Source: Deltaproteobacteria bacterium (GTDB taxonomy: Bacteria; Myxococcota_A; Polyangia; Haliangiales; Haliangiaceae). Taken from it: a DNA stretch of 64,000 bases. Made by a program: the position numbers and the translations under genes. The stretch spans positions 212-64,211 of the forward strand of contig JAHDIH010000004.1 of the NCBI GenBank assembly GCA_020630875.1. The letters run 5' to 3'. Of this stretch, positions 44,910-53,948 are shown one piece after another. The notes beneath the pieces were generated by a model. The model made no database searches, was not told the DNA's origin, and worked only from the letters and a program-made list of their open reading frames with translations. Within the stretch, counting starts at the first letter, position 1; each line of letters starts with the position of its first letter.

Positions 44910-45440
44910 TTAGTCGTCGCCATAATTCCAACGTTGGTTGAGTCGGTTTCCGTTATTGTAGTAAATGCGCCGGTATACTTTGTAGTCACGTACGCCATCT
45001 GCGTCGGTATCGTGGATCACGTACACGCGAAAGTCGCGGTAGGAGCTGTACCTCCTCGTCCAAATGTAAAAAGAAGCCCGAGGTTGTTTTGCAAGTTCAA
45101 ATTTGAGGACTTTCCAGGTTGGATTTTCGTAATTCCCGAAACTTTTGCATGGCGTCGTGTTCATACACAGTGTCCAATGGGGTTGCCACCCTCCTGTTGT
45201 TTTTGTCACATTCATCGGAAAGTACAAGTCTTCATCCATTCCGTTGCCACTTGCCACCGTAGCGCTGTGACCAAATGCTTCATAGTTACCGAAAATTCGC
45301 TCTACGTTGTTTTTGATCTCTGAGACTTTGGTCTCGTACATGTAGCGATTGAAACTTGCCATTCCTACTGATGCCAAGACTCCAATCATAGCCACCACGA
45401 TCATCAGTTCGATTAATGTAAATCCCTTTTGTTTTTTCAA
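44910..45440 (-). CDS. Type IV pilin-like protein, array copy 1
   Basis: A 176-residue prepilin starting at TTG 45440 with GGGAAG upstream. The leader KKQKG precedes the mature GFTLIELMIVVAMIG helix: the prepilin peptidase would cut after Gly6, and Glu5 of the mature chain is present. The globular part includes WTLCMNTTPC (a cysteine pair) and, near the end, DTDADGVRDYK, an EF-hand-like D-x-D-x-D-G loop that may bind calcium, as in GspG-type pseudopilins. It is the last gene of a tandem array of six pilin-like genes, and is closest to the decayed copy at 48993. A minor pilin or pseudopilin role is likely. Confidence 0.85.
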   Translation of the reverse strand: MKKQKGFTLIELMIVVAMIGVLASVGMASFNRYMYETKVSEIKNNVERIFGNYEAFGHSATVASGNGMDEDLYFPMNVTKTTGGWQPHWTLCMNTTPCKSFGNYENPTWKVLKFELAKQPRASFYIWTRRYSSYRDFRVYVIHDTDADGVRDYKVYRRIYYNNGNRLNQRWNYGDD

Positions 45441-45452
45441 TCCTGACTTCCC

Positions 45453-46022
45453 TTAATCCCTGGAATAGTAACGTTTGGTTTTATAAAAGCGATTCTGACG
45501 CTTATAAAAACGAATGTCGTAGTAAATATAATCTGCGCAGCCACTCCATTGACTTGGAGCACAGTCCCCGTCCAAGTCAGACATGGTGAGCAGAACCAAT
45601 CGCTTCCAGGTTACATTCTCCCAAATTCTTGCGTGATAGGAAGTCCGGCCCTGGCGCGTTAGTCCAAACTTCAAAGCCTTCCAAACAGGTTTATCCCAAT
45701 CGGCTGTCCCTGTACACTTACCGCCATTGTTGTTCGTACAGCTGGTCCATGTTGGCGTCCACCCCGCCACCAAATAGGTTGCTTGATTGAAGACGCCTCC
45801 TGTCGACGAAAAGCCATCTCCGACCTGTGCGGAGTTGTCCCAACGCGCAAACTTTTCAAAGTTGTCGATGATCCGTTGAGTGGTAACATCCCGTTCCTGT
45901 ACTTTAGTTTCGTAGATGTAGCGATTGAACGAAGCCATTCCGAGAGCAGCCAAAATTCCAATCATCGATACGACGATCATCAGTTCGATTAACGTGAAAC
46001 CTTTTTGACACTTGTGTTTCAT
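45453..46022 (-). CDS. Type IV pilin-like protein, array copy 2
   Basis: A 189-residue prepilin from the ATG at 46022 with GAAGGTG before it. The leader MKHKCQKG is followed by GFTLIELMIVVSMIG. Residues about 70-110 hold WTPTWTSCTNNNGGKCTGTA, a disulfide-type loop. The C-terminus has MSDLDGDCAPSQWSGCADY, an Asp-rich loop plus a second Cys pair, and ends TKRYYSRD. The same tail is found in copies 3, 4 and 5, which form one subfamily. It is separated by 8 nt from copy 3 and 12 nt from copy 1. Confidence 0.87.
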   Translation of the reverse strand: MKHKCQKGFTLIELMIVVSMIGILAALGMASFNRYIYETKVQERDVTTQRIIDNFEKFARWDNSAQVGDGFSSTGGVFNQATYLVAGWTPTWTSCTNNNGGKCTGTADWDKPVWKALKFGLTRQGRTSYHARIWENVTWKRLVLLTMSDLDGDCAPSQWSGCADYIYYDIRFYKRQNRFYKTKRYYSRD

Positions 46023-46030
46023 ATTCACCT

Positions 46031-46588
46031 TCAGTCTCTAGAATAAACGAATTGTCTGGTTACTTTACGCCCGTCTTTGTAAAAATAGATTCGCGTCATG
46101 CGATAATCGGAGCAACCACTCCACGTCCCAGGAGGGCAATCGCCGTTTAGGTCGGACATTGCATAAAGGTCCAACCGTTTGTAGGTAGATCTTTCGTAAA
46201 TGCGTGCCAAGTAAGCAGTGCGCCCTTGTCGGGTAAGTCCGAACTTCAACTCTTTCCAAGCAGCTTGATCCCAATTAGGGGTTCCTGTACATTTTCCGCC
46301 CCCAAGGCATGTCGTCCAACTCGGTGTCCAACCAGTAAACGAATTTCGATTTTGAGCGAAAGTTCCACCGGAAGCATGGAAACCATCACCTACCTGCGCC
46401 GAAGAGTCCCATCTCGCGAATTTTTCAAAGTTATCAATAATCCTAGAAGTTGTGACTTCCCGTTCTTGCAACTTGGTACTGTAAATGTACCTATTGAATG
46501 ACGCCATTCCGACCGCAGCCAAAATTCCAATCATCGCTACGACGATCATTAGTTCAATTAACGTGAAACCGACTTGTGACTTTTTCAT
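46031..46588 (-). CDS. Type IV pilin-like protein, array copy 3
   Basis: A 185-residue prepilin from the ATG at 46588, preceded by the strong ribosome site GAGGTG. The leader MKKSQVG precedes GFTLIELMIVVAMIG. It shares with copy 2 the segments RIIDNFEKFARWDSSAQVGD, KCTGTPNWDQAAWKELKFGL and MSDLNGDCPPGTWSGCSDY, ending FVYSRD. The upstream 50 nt resemble those before copies 4 and 5, which shows duplication of gene plus leader. Confidence 0.87.
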   Translation of the reverse strand: MKKSQVGFTLIELMIVVAMIGILAAVGMASFNRYIYSTKLQEREVTTSRIIDNFEKFARWDSSAQVGDGFHASGGTFAQNRNSFTGWTPSWTTCLGGGKCTGTPNWDQAAWKELKFGLTRQGRTAYLARIYERSTYKRLDLYAMSDLNGDCPPGTWSGCSDYRMTRIYFYKDGRKVTRQFVYSRD

Positions 46589-46751
46589 CCCCACCTCTCC
46601 CTTTATTTTCTCAAATGCTTAGAGTAATTGAAAGAAAAGTCTTCGAATTGTACCAAATTGTATGTAAGGAACAGTAAGTTTTAATTCCCATGGAGGGACA
46701 AAAACTATACAAGTCAGATAGAACTAAGCCCTTTGATTTCCCTTTTTCGTC

Positions 46752-47322
46752 TTAGTCTCTCGAGTAAGTATGCTTGTACTTGTAGAAGAAACTGGATCGT
46801 TTGTAATACCGGATGTCATGGTAATTAAATTCTGCGCATCCGCTCCAAGTGCTTGGCGGGCAATCGCCGTCCAAGTCAGACATTGAATAGAGCAATAATC
46901 GTTTCCAGGTAGCATTGTCCCAAATAATTGCGTAGTAAGAAGTCCGCGCCCTACGGGTCAATCCAAACTTCAGCGCCTTCCATACCGGCTTGTCCCAGTT
47001 AGCGGTGCCCGTGCATTTCCCGCCGTTATTATTGGTGCAACTGGTCCAACTGGGCGTCCATCCTGATACCAACGATGGAGAAGCACTAAACGTACCCGCT
47101 CCTGTCGCGGTAACCCCATCACCAACCGCTGCAGAATCATCCCATCGCGCAAACTTTTCAAAGTTGTCGATAATCCTTTGCGTGGTCACTTCTCGTTCTT
47201 GAACTTTTGTCTCATAAATGTAGCGATTAAAGGACGCATACCCTACCCGCCGCAAGCACGCCAATCATCGCGACGACAATCATCAATTCAATCAACGTAA
47301 AACCGTTTTGCAACTTTCTCAT
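46752..47322 (-). pseudogene. Type IV pilin-like protein, array copy 4, frameshifted
   Basis: From the ATG at 47322 the frame reads MRKLQNGFTLIELMIVVAMI, then GVLAA, but one extra G in the run GCGGCGGG near 47246-47252 shifts it into a stop 8 codons later. The remaining 170 codons are intact in the other frame (YASFNRYIYETKVQERE, MSDLDGDCPPSTWSGCAEF, TYSRD). Removing the one base gives a normal pilin. It is a single-base lesion at the most conserved segment, so either a recent inactivation or a base-calling error. Confidence 0.75.
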
Positions 47323-47444
47323 CCCCATATCCCTTAACAATGTTCTCAAATCTTCGGATAGATTGAAAGGTAAGTCTTTTAAGTCTCAAAAAGAACGAAT
47401 GTATCGAAAGGTAGTCTACCGATTTCTAACCACGCTGGAGACGG

Positions 47445-48014
47445 TTAGTCTCTAGAGAAGTAACGGACACGACGGATGGTGCGATTAAGTTTTTTGTAGT
47501 GAATAACTTGATGGTATTTGTACTCCGCACATCCGCTCCAAGTGTTTGGCGGACAATCTCCATCTAGGTCCGACATAGTGTACAGCAGTAAGTAGTTGTA
47601 CCACGCATTCTCCCAGCGATAGGCCAAGTACGAGGTTCTCGCAGGGCGCATTAGCTCAAACTTTAGTTCTCTCCAAAGTGGTCGGTCCCAATTTGCTGTA
47701 GCCGTACATTTCCCCCCACTATTGATGCAGCTGGTCCAAGTGGGGGTCCAACCGCCACTCGTAACAAAACGCGAGTTGTTAAAAGCGCCACCACCAGCTT
47801 TAAAACCATCGCCAATCATCTTTGCTGAAGACCCAAATCGTGCCACTTGGTCAAAGGCGTCAATAATGCGTTGGGTGTTGGCTTCCTTTTCTTTTACTTT
47901 AGTTTCATAGATGTATCGGTTAAAGGAGGCGTACCCGACGGAAGCAAGTAAGCCGATCATTGCCACCACTATCATCAGCTCGATTAAAGTGAAACCTTTT
48001 TGTAACTTTCTCAT
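47445..48014 (-). CDS. Type IV pilin-like protein, array copy 5
   Basis: A 189-residue prepilin from the ATG at 48014, with GAGGTG upstream; longer in-frame starts add 63 residues unrelated to pilins. MRKLQKG is cut before FTLIELMIVVAMIG. It has the same body as copies 2-4 (AFDQVARFGSSAKMIGDG, KCTATANWDRPLWRELKF, MSDLDGDCPPNTWSGCAEY, RYFSRD). It is the first intact pilin of the array, 55 nt after the membrane protein gene at 48070. Confidence 0.87.
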   Translation of the reverse strand: MRKLQKGFTLIELMIVVAMIGLLASVGYASFNRYIYETKVKEKEANTQRIIDAFDQVARFGSSAKMIGDGFKAGGGAFNNSRFVTSGGWTPTWTSCINSGGKCTATANWDRPLWRELKFELMRPARTSYLAYRWENAWYNYLLLYTMSDLDGDCPPNTWSGCAEYKYHQVIHYKKLNRTIRRVRYFSRD

Positions 48015-48069
48015 CCCCACCTCACTAAATATTGTCTCAAAGTCATCCAAAAAAGGGAAGTCCAAAACC

Positions 48070-48765
48070 TCACGGTGTCGGCATTTCCGCCCCCATGTCG
48101 TTTGGATCGGGCATGGTGTTGGCTGCCTCAAATGTCTTTGCCTTGGCACTACCTTGAACTGTAACAGACAGTGTCTGCCACTTTTTGGTGGCCCACATTT
48201 CAAAAAGGATGGGCTCTACGAGCTGAGCAGCTTCGGGTCCCGCATAAACTGCAGGCGCGTTGGTGACCGTGATGGTCGCTCCATCGTAGGAGATATTGGC
48301 CTCAGGTCCGAACATTCCCTCTATGGTTTCTTCAATCGGTGGGTTTTGGTAATTCGCCCCAGGAAGGTCTCCTGAGAGAAAAATAAAATACATGCCTGCC
48401 GACAACAAAAGGCATAATACAGATAAGCCAATCGTAATATTTCTACTTTTGTCGGCCTTGCTACCAAGATTCACCGGAGGTTCTGTGTCTTCGACCGCAC
48501 GAGTTTGAGCTGCAAGTGCAAGACTTGGATCGATTGTTCTTGCTCGTGCTTTCTCAGAAGGAGCGCAGTCCGCTAACAAACTCTTCCGCTGTTTGTCGTC
48601 AAGCGCCGCAATTGCCTCAGGTAACTTTGAAACTACTCCGTTACTCTTTAGTATCTCAGCAGCGCGAAGCATGGGGGGGTAACGAGTGTCTTGGTCAATT
48701 TCTTGCGACTCAAGCAATTCGTCAAATCTGTCGAATGGCACCTCTCCAGACTTGTGGAAATCCAT
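48070..48765 (-). CDS. Single-pass membrane protein at the head of the pilin array
   Basis: A 231-residue protein from the ATG at 48765, preceded by GAAGGGG; an upstream start at 48882 would add 39 unlikely residues. Residues about 1-105 are cytoplasmic and rich in acidic helices (EVPFDRFDELLESQEIDQD). Residues about 109-130 are a membrane segment (ITIGLSVLCLLLSAGMYFIF). The outer part (ATITVTNAPAVYAGPEAAQL) ends in a Pro/Met tail. The N-terminus, which speaks of a repeat-like helical unit, may bind a cytoplasmic partner. It is unrelated to pilins, and its position suggests a regulatory or assembly role; this is inference. Confidence 0.7.
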   Translation of the reverse strand: MDFHKSGEVPFDRFDELLESQEIDQDTRYPPMLRAAEILKSNGVVSKLPEAIAALDDKQRKSLLADCAPSEKARARTIDPSLALAAQTRAVEDTEPPVNLGSKADKSRNITIGLSVLCLLLSAGMYFIFLSGDLPGANYQNPPIEETIEGMFGPEANISYDGATITVTNAPAVYAGPEAAQLVEPILFEMWATKKWQTLSVTVQGSAKAKTFEAANTMPDPNDMGAEMPTP

Positions 48766-48992
48766 TTTTTCCCCTTCAAAGAGCGAGATTATCGTCGACG
48801 CGGACTGCTTAAGCTGAGAATTCCTCAAACAAAGCGAATAGATATCAACTACTAGTTTCCATTTGTCCCCACCAGCCACCAAGAGATTCTAACGAGTCTG
48901 GACCCCTTAGTCACCACCTCACGAACTCTAAATGAAAGTTCATTTGATACGAACTATCCAAGGCCGTGCGGCCCCAACTGTCGAAATTACCA

Positions 48993-49523
48993 TCAGTCTT
49001 CGGTAGTTTGGTACACTCTTCCCCACAACCGACCATCGTTGTAATACCGGCGCCGGTACCACCGGTAGCCCATAATACCATCAGCATCTAAGTCGTATTG
49101 AACGTACACTCTAAACTCTAACCAATTGGTATATCGTCTCGCCCAGGCGTAGTAGGAGGCTCTTCCGTTTCTGGAAAGATCAAATTTTAAAGCCTTCCAC
49201 ATGTCGGGTATCGAAGTTACCAGGTGCAGCGCAGGCACCCCCTCTGCATGAGTTATAGGCCGGCGCCCAGCCAGAAGCTCTTGAGGTGTTAAGCGCGAAG
49301 TAGTTGCTCTCGTCAGTTCCATCTGCAGAAACCACCGTTGCCCTTTTGGCAAAGTCTTCGAAATTGAAAATCATTCGCTTGACGTTGTTGTCAATCTCCG
49401 CCCATTTAGTTGCTTAGGTTTGTTTATTGAAACTTGCCACTGCCGTTGCTGCTAGCACTCCAATCAGTGCCACACGATCATTAGCTCTATTAACGTGAAC
49501 CCAAGCTGTTTCTTCGCACCCAT
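48993..49523 (-). pseudogene. Type IV pilin-like protein, array copy 6, decayed
   Basis: A pilin remnant with at least three lesions. The start at 49523 gives MGAKKQLGFTLIELMIV, then a missing base after GATCGTG moves it out of frame. In the second frame ALIGVLAATAVASFNKQT ends at a TAA before ATKWAEIDNNVKRMIFNFED continues. A further shift near 49190-49200 leads into the normal end (MWKALKFDLSRNGRASYY, YDLDADGIMGY). Its C-terminus is closest to copy 1 at 44910, not to the neighbouring copies. Confidence 0.85.
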
Positions 49524-49593
49524 CTGACCATTCTATCAAGATCTGACAAATGTTTCACTGAAGGTATGTGCGCACAAATGCGTACCTCTCATA

Positions 49594-49625
49594 GAAAAAG
49601 GGCCGGCATTTGCCGACCCTTTTTT
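49594..49625. terminator. Rho-independent terminator of groEL, usable in both directions
   Basis: AAAAAGGGCCGGC pairs with GCCGACCCTTTTT (one G-T pair) around a 4-nt loop, between groEL and the decayed pilin gene; T runs exist on both sides. Confidence 0.88.
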
Positions 49626-49644
49626 GCGAATATTGGAAATAGGC

Positions 49645-51285
49645 TTAGAATCCGCCCATTCCTCCCATACCGCCCATGCCGCCGCCTGCAGGTGCTGCTG
49701 GCTCGTCATCTTTTGGCTTCTCAGCAACGAGTGCTTCAGTAGTAAGCATGAGTCCTGCAACCGAAGCAGCATTTTGAAGTGCTGAACGAACCACCTTGGT
49801 CGGGTCGATTACACCAGCTTTTACCAGGTCGCCGTACTCAAGCTTTGCAGCATTGAATCCAAATGCGCCTTTTCCTTCGCGTACTTTGGATACCACGATG
49901 GAACCTTCGACTCCTGCGTTTGCAGAGATTTGACGCATTGGCTCTTCAAGGGCACGACGTACAATGTTTACACCGAAGCGACGGTCGTCATCGAAAGTAA
50001 CTTTTTCGATTGCGTCGATGCTTCGAACAAGAGCAACACCGCCGCCAGGCACAATGCCTTCTTCCACTGCAGCACGAGTGGCGTGCATTGCGTCTTCTAC
50101 GCGTGCTTTCTTTTCTTTCATTTCAACTTCAGTCGCAGCACCAACGCGGATCACTGCCACTCCGCCCGCTAGTTTAGCAAGACGTTCTTGAAGTTTTTCG
50201 CGATCGTAGTCTGAGCTGGTGTCTTCGATTTCACGACGGATTTGATTTCCACGAGCTTCGATTTTTTCTTTGTCTCCAGCACCTTCTACGATTGTGGTGT
50301 TCTCTTTAGTGATGCTAACGCGCTTTGCTTGTCCAAGGTCTTCAAGCGTAATGCCGTCTAGTTTGATTCCTAGGTCGTCCGTTACTGCAGTGCCACCGGT
50401 AAGGGTTGCAATATCTTGAAGCATAGCTTTACGACGGTCGCCAAAGCCTGGAGCTTTAACCGCAGCAACTTGCAGACGTCCTTGAAGTTTATTGACTACA
50501 AGAGTTTGAAGAGCTTCACCGTCTACATCTTCAGCGATGATAACAAGCGGTTTTCCAGCTTTAGCAATTTGCTCAAGCACAGGAAGCAGGTCTTTCATTG
50601 CAGAGATTTTCTTTTCGTGAATCAAGATGTACGCATCGTTGATTACGCACTCCATGCGCTCTACGTCAGTTACAAAGTATGGAGAAAGGTATCCACGATC
50701 AAATTGCATACCTTCTACAACGTCTAGTTCACTTTGAAGCGTTTTAGCTTCTTCTACAGTGATAACGCCTTCTTTGCCCACGCGAGCCATCGCGTCAGCA
50801 ATCATGTTACCAATGGACTCATCGCCATTTGCACTGATAGTACCCACTTGAGCGATTTCGTTTTGCCCTTTTGTTTCTACTTTAAGGGTATCAAGAAACT
50901 CTACTACTTTGATTACAGCAGCGTCGATGCCTCTTTTAAGGTCCATTGGGTTTACGCCAGCAGCAACAAGCTTTGAACCTTCAGAAAAGATGGCTTGAGC
51001 AAGGACCGTAGCAGTAGTGGTACCATCGCCAGCAACGTCAGATGTCTTGGAAGCAACTTCCTTGATCATCTGTGCGCCCATGTTTTGGAACTTGTTTTCT
51101 ACTTCAATTTCTTTAGCAACGGTAACGCCGTCTTTGGTAACAGTAGGAGCACCCCATGATTTTTCAATCACAACGTTACGTCCACGTGGTCCCATGGTTA
51201 CTTTTACTGCATTAGCAAGTAGGTTAAGGCCTCGTGCGATTTCTGCACGGGCTTGAGATGAAAAAATGATTTCTTTAGCAGCCAT
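49645..51285 (-). CDS. groEL: Chaperonin GroEL
   Basis: A 546-residue 60-kDa chaperonin subunit. It has the ATP-binding [12 protein letters not shown], the family signature [15 protein letters not shown] and a C-terminal [12 protein letters not shown] tail that lines the ring cavity. The ATG at 51285 has AGGAG upstream. It encapsulates unfolded proteins with GroES, whose gene lies 14 nt upstream on the same transcript. Nothing unusual is visible. Confidence 0.99.
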   Translation of the reverse strand: MAAKEIIFSSQARAEIARGLNLLANAVKVTMGPRGRNVVIEKSWGAPTVTKDGVTVAKEIEVENKFQNMGAQMIKEVASKTSDVAGDGTTTATVLAQAIFSEGSKLVAAGVNPMDLKRGIDAAVIKVVEFLDTLKVETKGQNEIAQVGTISANGDESIGNMIADAMARVGKEGVITVEEAKTLQSELDVVEGMQFDRGYLSPYFVTDVERMECVINDAYILIHEKKISAMKDLLPVLEQIAKAGKPLVIIAEDVDGEALQTLVVNKLQGRLQVAAVKAPGFGDRRKAMLQDIATLTGGTAVTDDLGIKLDGITLEDLGQAKRVSITKENTTIVEGAGDKEKIEARGNQIRREIEDTSSDYDREKLQERLAKLAGGVAVIRVGAATEVEMKEKKARVEDAMHATRAAVEEGIVPGGGVALVRSIDAIEKVTFDDDRRFGVNIVRRALEEPMRQISANAGVEGSIVVSKVREGKGAFGFNAAKLEYGDLVKAGVIDPTKVVRSALQNAASVAGLMLTTEALVAEKPKDDEPAAPAGGGMGGMGGMGGF

Positions 51286-51299
51286 TGTCTGAGTTCTCC

Positions 51300-51590
51300 T
51301 TAAGCTTCGATTACTGCGAGAATGTCGTCTTCACGCATGATTAGGTGTTCGTCACCGTCTAATTTAACGTCGGTTCCGCTGTATTTTGAAAACAGCACGC
51401 GATCGCCTTTTTTTACGTCCATGGAAATTGTTTTGCCATCTTTGTCGCGCTTCCCAGCGCCAACGGCAATCACTTCACCTTGAACAGGTTTTTCTTTTGC
51501 AGAGTCGGGGATGATGAGTCCGCCTTTTGTTTCTGTCTCTGAGTCGAGTCTTTTGACCAGAAGTCGGTCGTGTAGTGGTCTAATGTTCAT
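51300..51590 (-). CDS. groES: Co-chaperonin GroES
   Basis: A 96-residue GroES from the ATG at 51590 ([16 protein letters not shown]), with AAGGA 6 nt upstream; an in-frame extension to 51623 adds 11 residues without a ribosome site. The mobile loop ([21 protein letters not shown]) region is noted as [10 protein letters not shown] and [19 protein letters not shown] and EDDILAVIE are typical. It caps GroEL. The promoter and CIRCE-like operator lie just upstream. Confidence 0.98.
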   Translation of the reverse strand: MNIRPLHDRLLVKRLDSETETKGGLIIPDSAKEKPVQGEVIAVGAGKRDKDGKTISMDVKKGDRVLFSKYSGTDVKLDGDEHLIMREDDILAVIEA

Positions 51591-51623
51591 ACCAGTTCCT
51601 TTTGTTTGGGGTTGATGCTCCAA

Positions 51624-51652
51624 CTTATAAGCACCGGATCGATTGTTGGCAA
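51624..51652 (-). promoter_or_regulatory. Sigma70 promoter of groES-groEL
   Basis: On the minus strand TTGCCA (51647-51652) and TATAAG (51624-51629) are exactly 17 nt apart, each with five of six consensus bases. Transcription would start near 51617, leaving a leader of about 27 nt with a normal ribosome site. Confidence 0.8.
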
Positions 51653-51672
51653 CCCCTACTTGAGAGTGCTAA
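51646..51672. promoter_or_regulatory. CIRCE-like operator (HrcA site)
   Basis: GAGTGCTAA at 51664-51672 is a perfect CIRCE half-site; the other half, TTGGCAACC at 51646-51654, matches six of nine bases, with the standard 9-nt spacer. The weak half covers the -35 box, so HrcA binding would block RNA polymerase. hrcA is not in the window. Confidence 0.75.
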
Positions 51673-51789
51673 CAAAAAAAATATTAAGAAGTTATATTAG
51701 TTACTTACATAGATTTATGACAGGCTGCGCTACCAACTCGATGAGATTTTGCAGTAAAAATCGGTGGTAAAATATGGTAGAGCTGCGAG

Positions 51790-52749
51790 ATGAAGCGAAT
51801 ACTCCTCATTTTCTGCCTGATTCCCGCCTGTTCTGACGCTCCGCAGCAAAATGATAAGACCGCAGACGCCGCTCCGCCGCAGGTAGACTCCAGTCCACCT
51901 GAACCAGACGCTCCACCGGCGCCTCTGACCTGCTTGAGTTATCCGCTTTCTTACACGCCCTCCCCGACGGCGGAGGCCGACTTCACCACCGCGCTCTCCG
52001 CGATAAGTTCCCACTCGAGTATTTCGTGGTCCGATCCAAGAGGTACCCCCAAGTACGTTATCGGTATGGACATTCCTCTTTCTTGTGCAGACTCCGACAA
52101 CTTGTACGAGAAACTAGAAGATGTAGTTACCGCGAACCCGGACGTCTTTAAAATGAATACCAGCGAATGGGACTTCTCCAGTAATGCTCCTTGCTCCATT
52201 GTTAACTCTAGCAGTTCACGAACACTTACCATCGGAAGAAAAACTATAGGTACCCAGGACGTACGGCGCGATACCGTAGCTTTGATCTCTCGAAGAAACG
52301 CAGGCGGCGTTTACCTAAGCGCGATGACTGGCACGTACTTGCCAACGTTTAGCGATGACCTCAACCAGGATCTTGAAGGCTGCGCGGACTTAGACATGAC
52401 GGTCGCAGAAACGAATGCGGTGGCCGCATCTCACAACTACGCCACCTTCTATCAATGCCAAGCTACAGGCACTGGCAGCTACGCCATGCAGCCCGGCGAT
52501 ACGCTGTCCCTTGCGGGGCCACCAGCGTGGTCGTGGCATGAAACCGCAACCGGAATAGAATTGACGAAAACCCAAGACGTTCACTTGGTGATTCCTGAGA
52601 GTAACCATACTCCTGAGCTACTCTCGAGCACCGCGAACTGCCCCGACCCTAACAGCAACGACCGTCTTGTTGGCTTTGTTCTCAGATACGACGCCGTCAC
52701 GGGACAACTGTTAAGCTCCACCGCAGGTATCGGCTGCATCGTTTGTTAG
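51790..52749 (+). CDS. Hypothetical lipoprotein with Asp/Pro-rich tether
   Basis: A 319-residue protein with signal peptide MKRILLIFCLIPAC (Cys14 lipidated), followed by a tether rich in Asp, Pro and Ala (ADAAPPQVDSSPPEPDAPPA). The folded part contains EKLEDVVTANPDVFKMNTSE, reminiscent of FTP/propeptide domains of secreted metalloproteases, but no protease domain follows. Cysteine pairs occur at both ends (CLSYPL and GCIVC). No family is assigned. It is transcribed away from groES and has no visible operon partner before 52783. Confidence 0.68.
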   Translation: MKRILLIFCLIPACSDAPQQNDKTADAAPPQVDSSPPEPDAPPAPLTCLSYPLSYTPSPTAEADFTTALSAISSHSSISWSDPRGTPKYVIGMDIPLSCADSDNLYEKLEDVVTANPDVFKMNTSEWDFSSNAPCSIVNSSSSRTLTIGRKTIGTQDVRRDTVALISRRNAGGVYLSAMTGTYLPTFSDDLNQDLEGCADLDMTVAETNAVAASHNYATFYQCQATGTGSYAMQPGDTLSLAGPPAWSWHETATGIELTKTQDVHLVIPESNHTPELLSSTANCPDPNSNDRLVGFVLRYDAVTGQLLSSTAGIGCIVC

Positions 52750-52782
52750 GAGGCTTTTTCTGATTCTTTCCGTATAAGAGAT

Positions 52783-53235
52783 ATGTTTGCCACGGCGCCA
52801 CACAAAAAACAGGACCCTCCCACGAAAGATAACGACTGCGAAAAGCCAGCGAGCCGATGGGGCATCACCGAAAGATTCTACGATGCCATGGGTTGGGCAG
52901 ATTGTCCTCAGGAAGCTCGATCTTGGGCAAGAGATAGCATTATGGAAACCTACTTTGATCGACGAGAAAGCATGCAGCGTTCCGCGTACTCATTCTCTGA
53001 GGGTACTCCTGATATGAGAAGCTATCGAGGTGAACGCTCCACTCATCCAGCTGTCCTAAGTTTCAATTCCAAGCTGCTAGCATTGAGACTCAAAGCCACT
53101 GAAAAGGTAGATGAACTGTACGCGACCTGCACGAACATGAGTGGCGATGACACCTGGAAAATCCTGAAGCCTGTTTGTAAAAGGTTTCAAAAAGATGCCC
53201 AGTCACTGTACTTCGCCCAAGTCCAACGGCTGTAA
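52783..53235 (+). CDS. Hypothetical protein
   Basis: A 150-residue soluble protein with no signal peptide. The first 25 residues are polar and probably disordered. The rest is helical, with paired cysteines (ADCPQEARSW, TCTNMSGDD, KPVCKRF), Trp residues and many charges. TATAAG lies 4 nt before the ATG. I recognise no domain. It is convergent with the hydrolase gene at 53261. Confidence 0.55.
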   Translation: MFATAPHKKQDPPTKDNDCEKPASRWGITERFYDAMGWADCPQEARSWARDSIMETYFDRRESMQRSAYSFSEGTPDMRSYRGERSTHPAVLSFNSKLLALRLKATEKVDELYATCTNMSGDDTWKILKPVCKRFQKDAQSLYFAQVQRL

Positions 53236-53260
53236 GACTGTGCTTGGCCGTTTTGATAGG

Positions 53261-53947
53261 CTAATCGATACCGCAGTTTTGATTTGCCGGTACCGCGACG
53301 TCCATGAGTTTGGGATCGGGAAGATTTAGATTGTTCATAATTTCGGCAAACTGCTCCTCAGTCACGTGAGTGCGAAGTCGTGGGTTGAAATGCATTTCTT
53401 CTCCAATCGTTGATCTCGTTTGCCCACGATAGTCATGCCCTGGACAGACGACCGTTTCCTCGGGCAATACGAATAACTTTCTCTTGACGGAATGATACAG
53501 ATCCTGAGGGCTGCCATTTTGAAAATCGGTCCGTCCGCAGCCGCGAATGAGTAACGTGTCGCCAGTAAACAAGACGTTCTCTGACGCAGCGTAGTAACAA
53601 ACGCTATCGTCGGTGTGCCCGGGGGTTTCAATTACGGACAGGGTAATGCCACCAATCGTGATCTTGTCGCCATCTCCCAGCTTTTTGTCGCCACATGCCG
53701 CGGACGACTTTTTACCAACAATAGTAGTGACGCCAAACTGCTCTCGTAGTGTTCCCGCCGCGGTAACATGGTCGGCGTGCACGTGGGTGTCGAGCGAATA
53801 AGCAAGCTTGAGGCCTAACTCTCCCGCCAATTTTGCATCTCGCTCGAGGTTGCCAAGGACAGGATCAATGATTGCTCCAACGCCGTTGGCCCCGATTAAA
53901 TAGGTGTAAGTACTCGATTCTTTGTCAAACAGCTGTCGAAGTATCAT
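53261..53947 (-). CDS. ETHE1-like metallo-beta-lactamase-fold hydrolase (persulfide dioxygenase-like)
   Basis: A 228-residue enzyme from the ATG at 53947; 15 further in-frame residues upstream overlap the next gene. The metal-binding motif THVHADH, then ETPGHTDDSVCYY and LFTGDTLLIRGCGRTDFQ and VCPGHDYRG, match ETHE1-type persulfide dioxygenases, which bind one iron and oxidise glutathione persulfide to sulfite. It is the last gene of an operon with the two YeeE/YedE half-transporters, consistent with sulfide or thiosulfate handling. Confidence 0.92.
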   Translation of the reverse strand: MILRQLFDKESSTYTYLIGANGVGAIIDPVLGNLERDAKLAGELGLKLAYSLDTHVHADHVTAAGTLREQFGVTTIVGKKSSAACGDKKLGDGDKITIGGITLSVIETPGHTDDSVCYYAASENVLFTGDTLLIRGCGRTDFQNGSPQDLYHSVKRKLFVLPEETVVCPGHDYRGQTRSTIGEEMHFNPRLRTHVTEEQFAEIMNNLNLPDPKLMDVAVPANQNCGID

Positions 53948-53948
53948 A

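Noticed and set aside
48015-48203. 63-residue N-terminal extension of pilin copy 5
   Set aside because: The extension is antisense to the tail of the 48070 gene and unlike any pilin leader; ATG 48014 has a strong ribosome site.
53225-53252. Hairpin AACGGC...GCCGTT as a terminator for the 52783 gene
   Set aside because: Only 6 bp with a 16-nt loop, partly inside the coding sequence and with a short T run; too weak to list.
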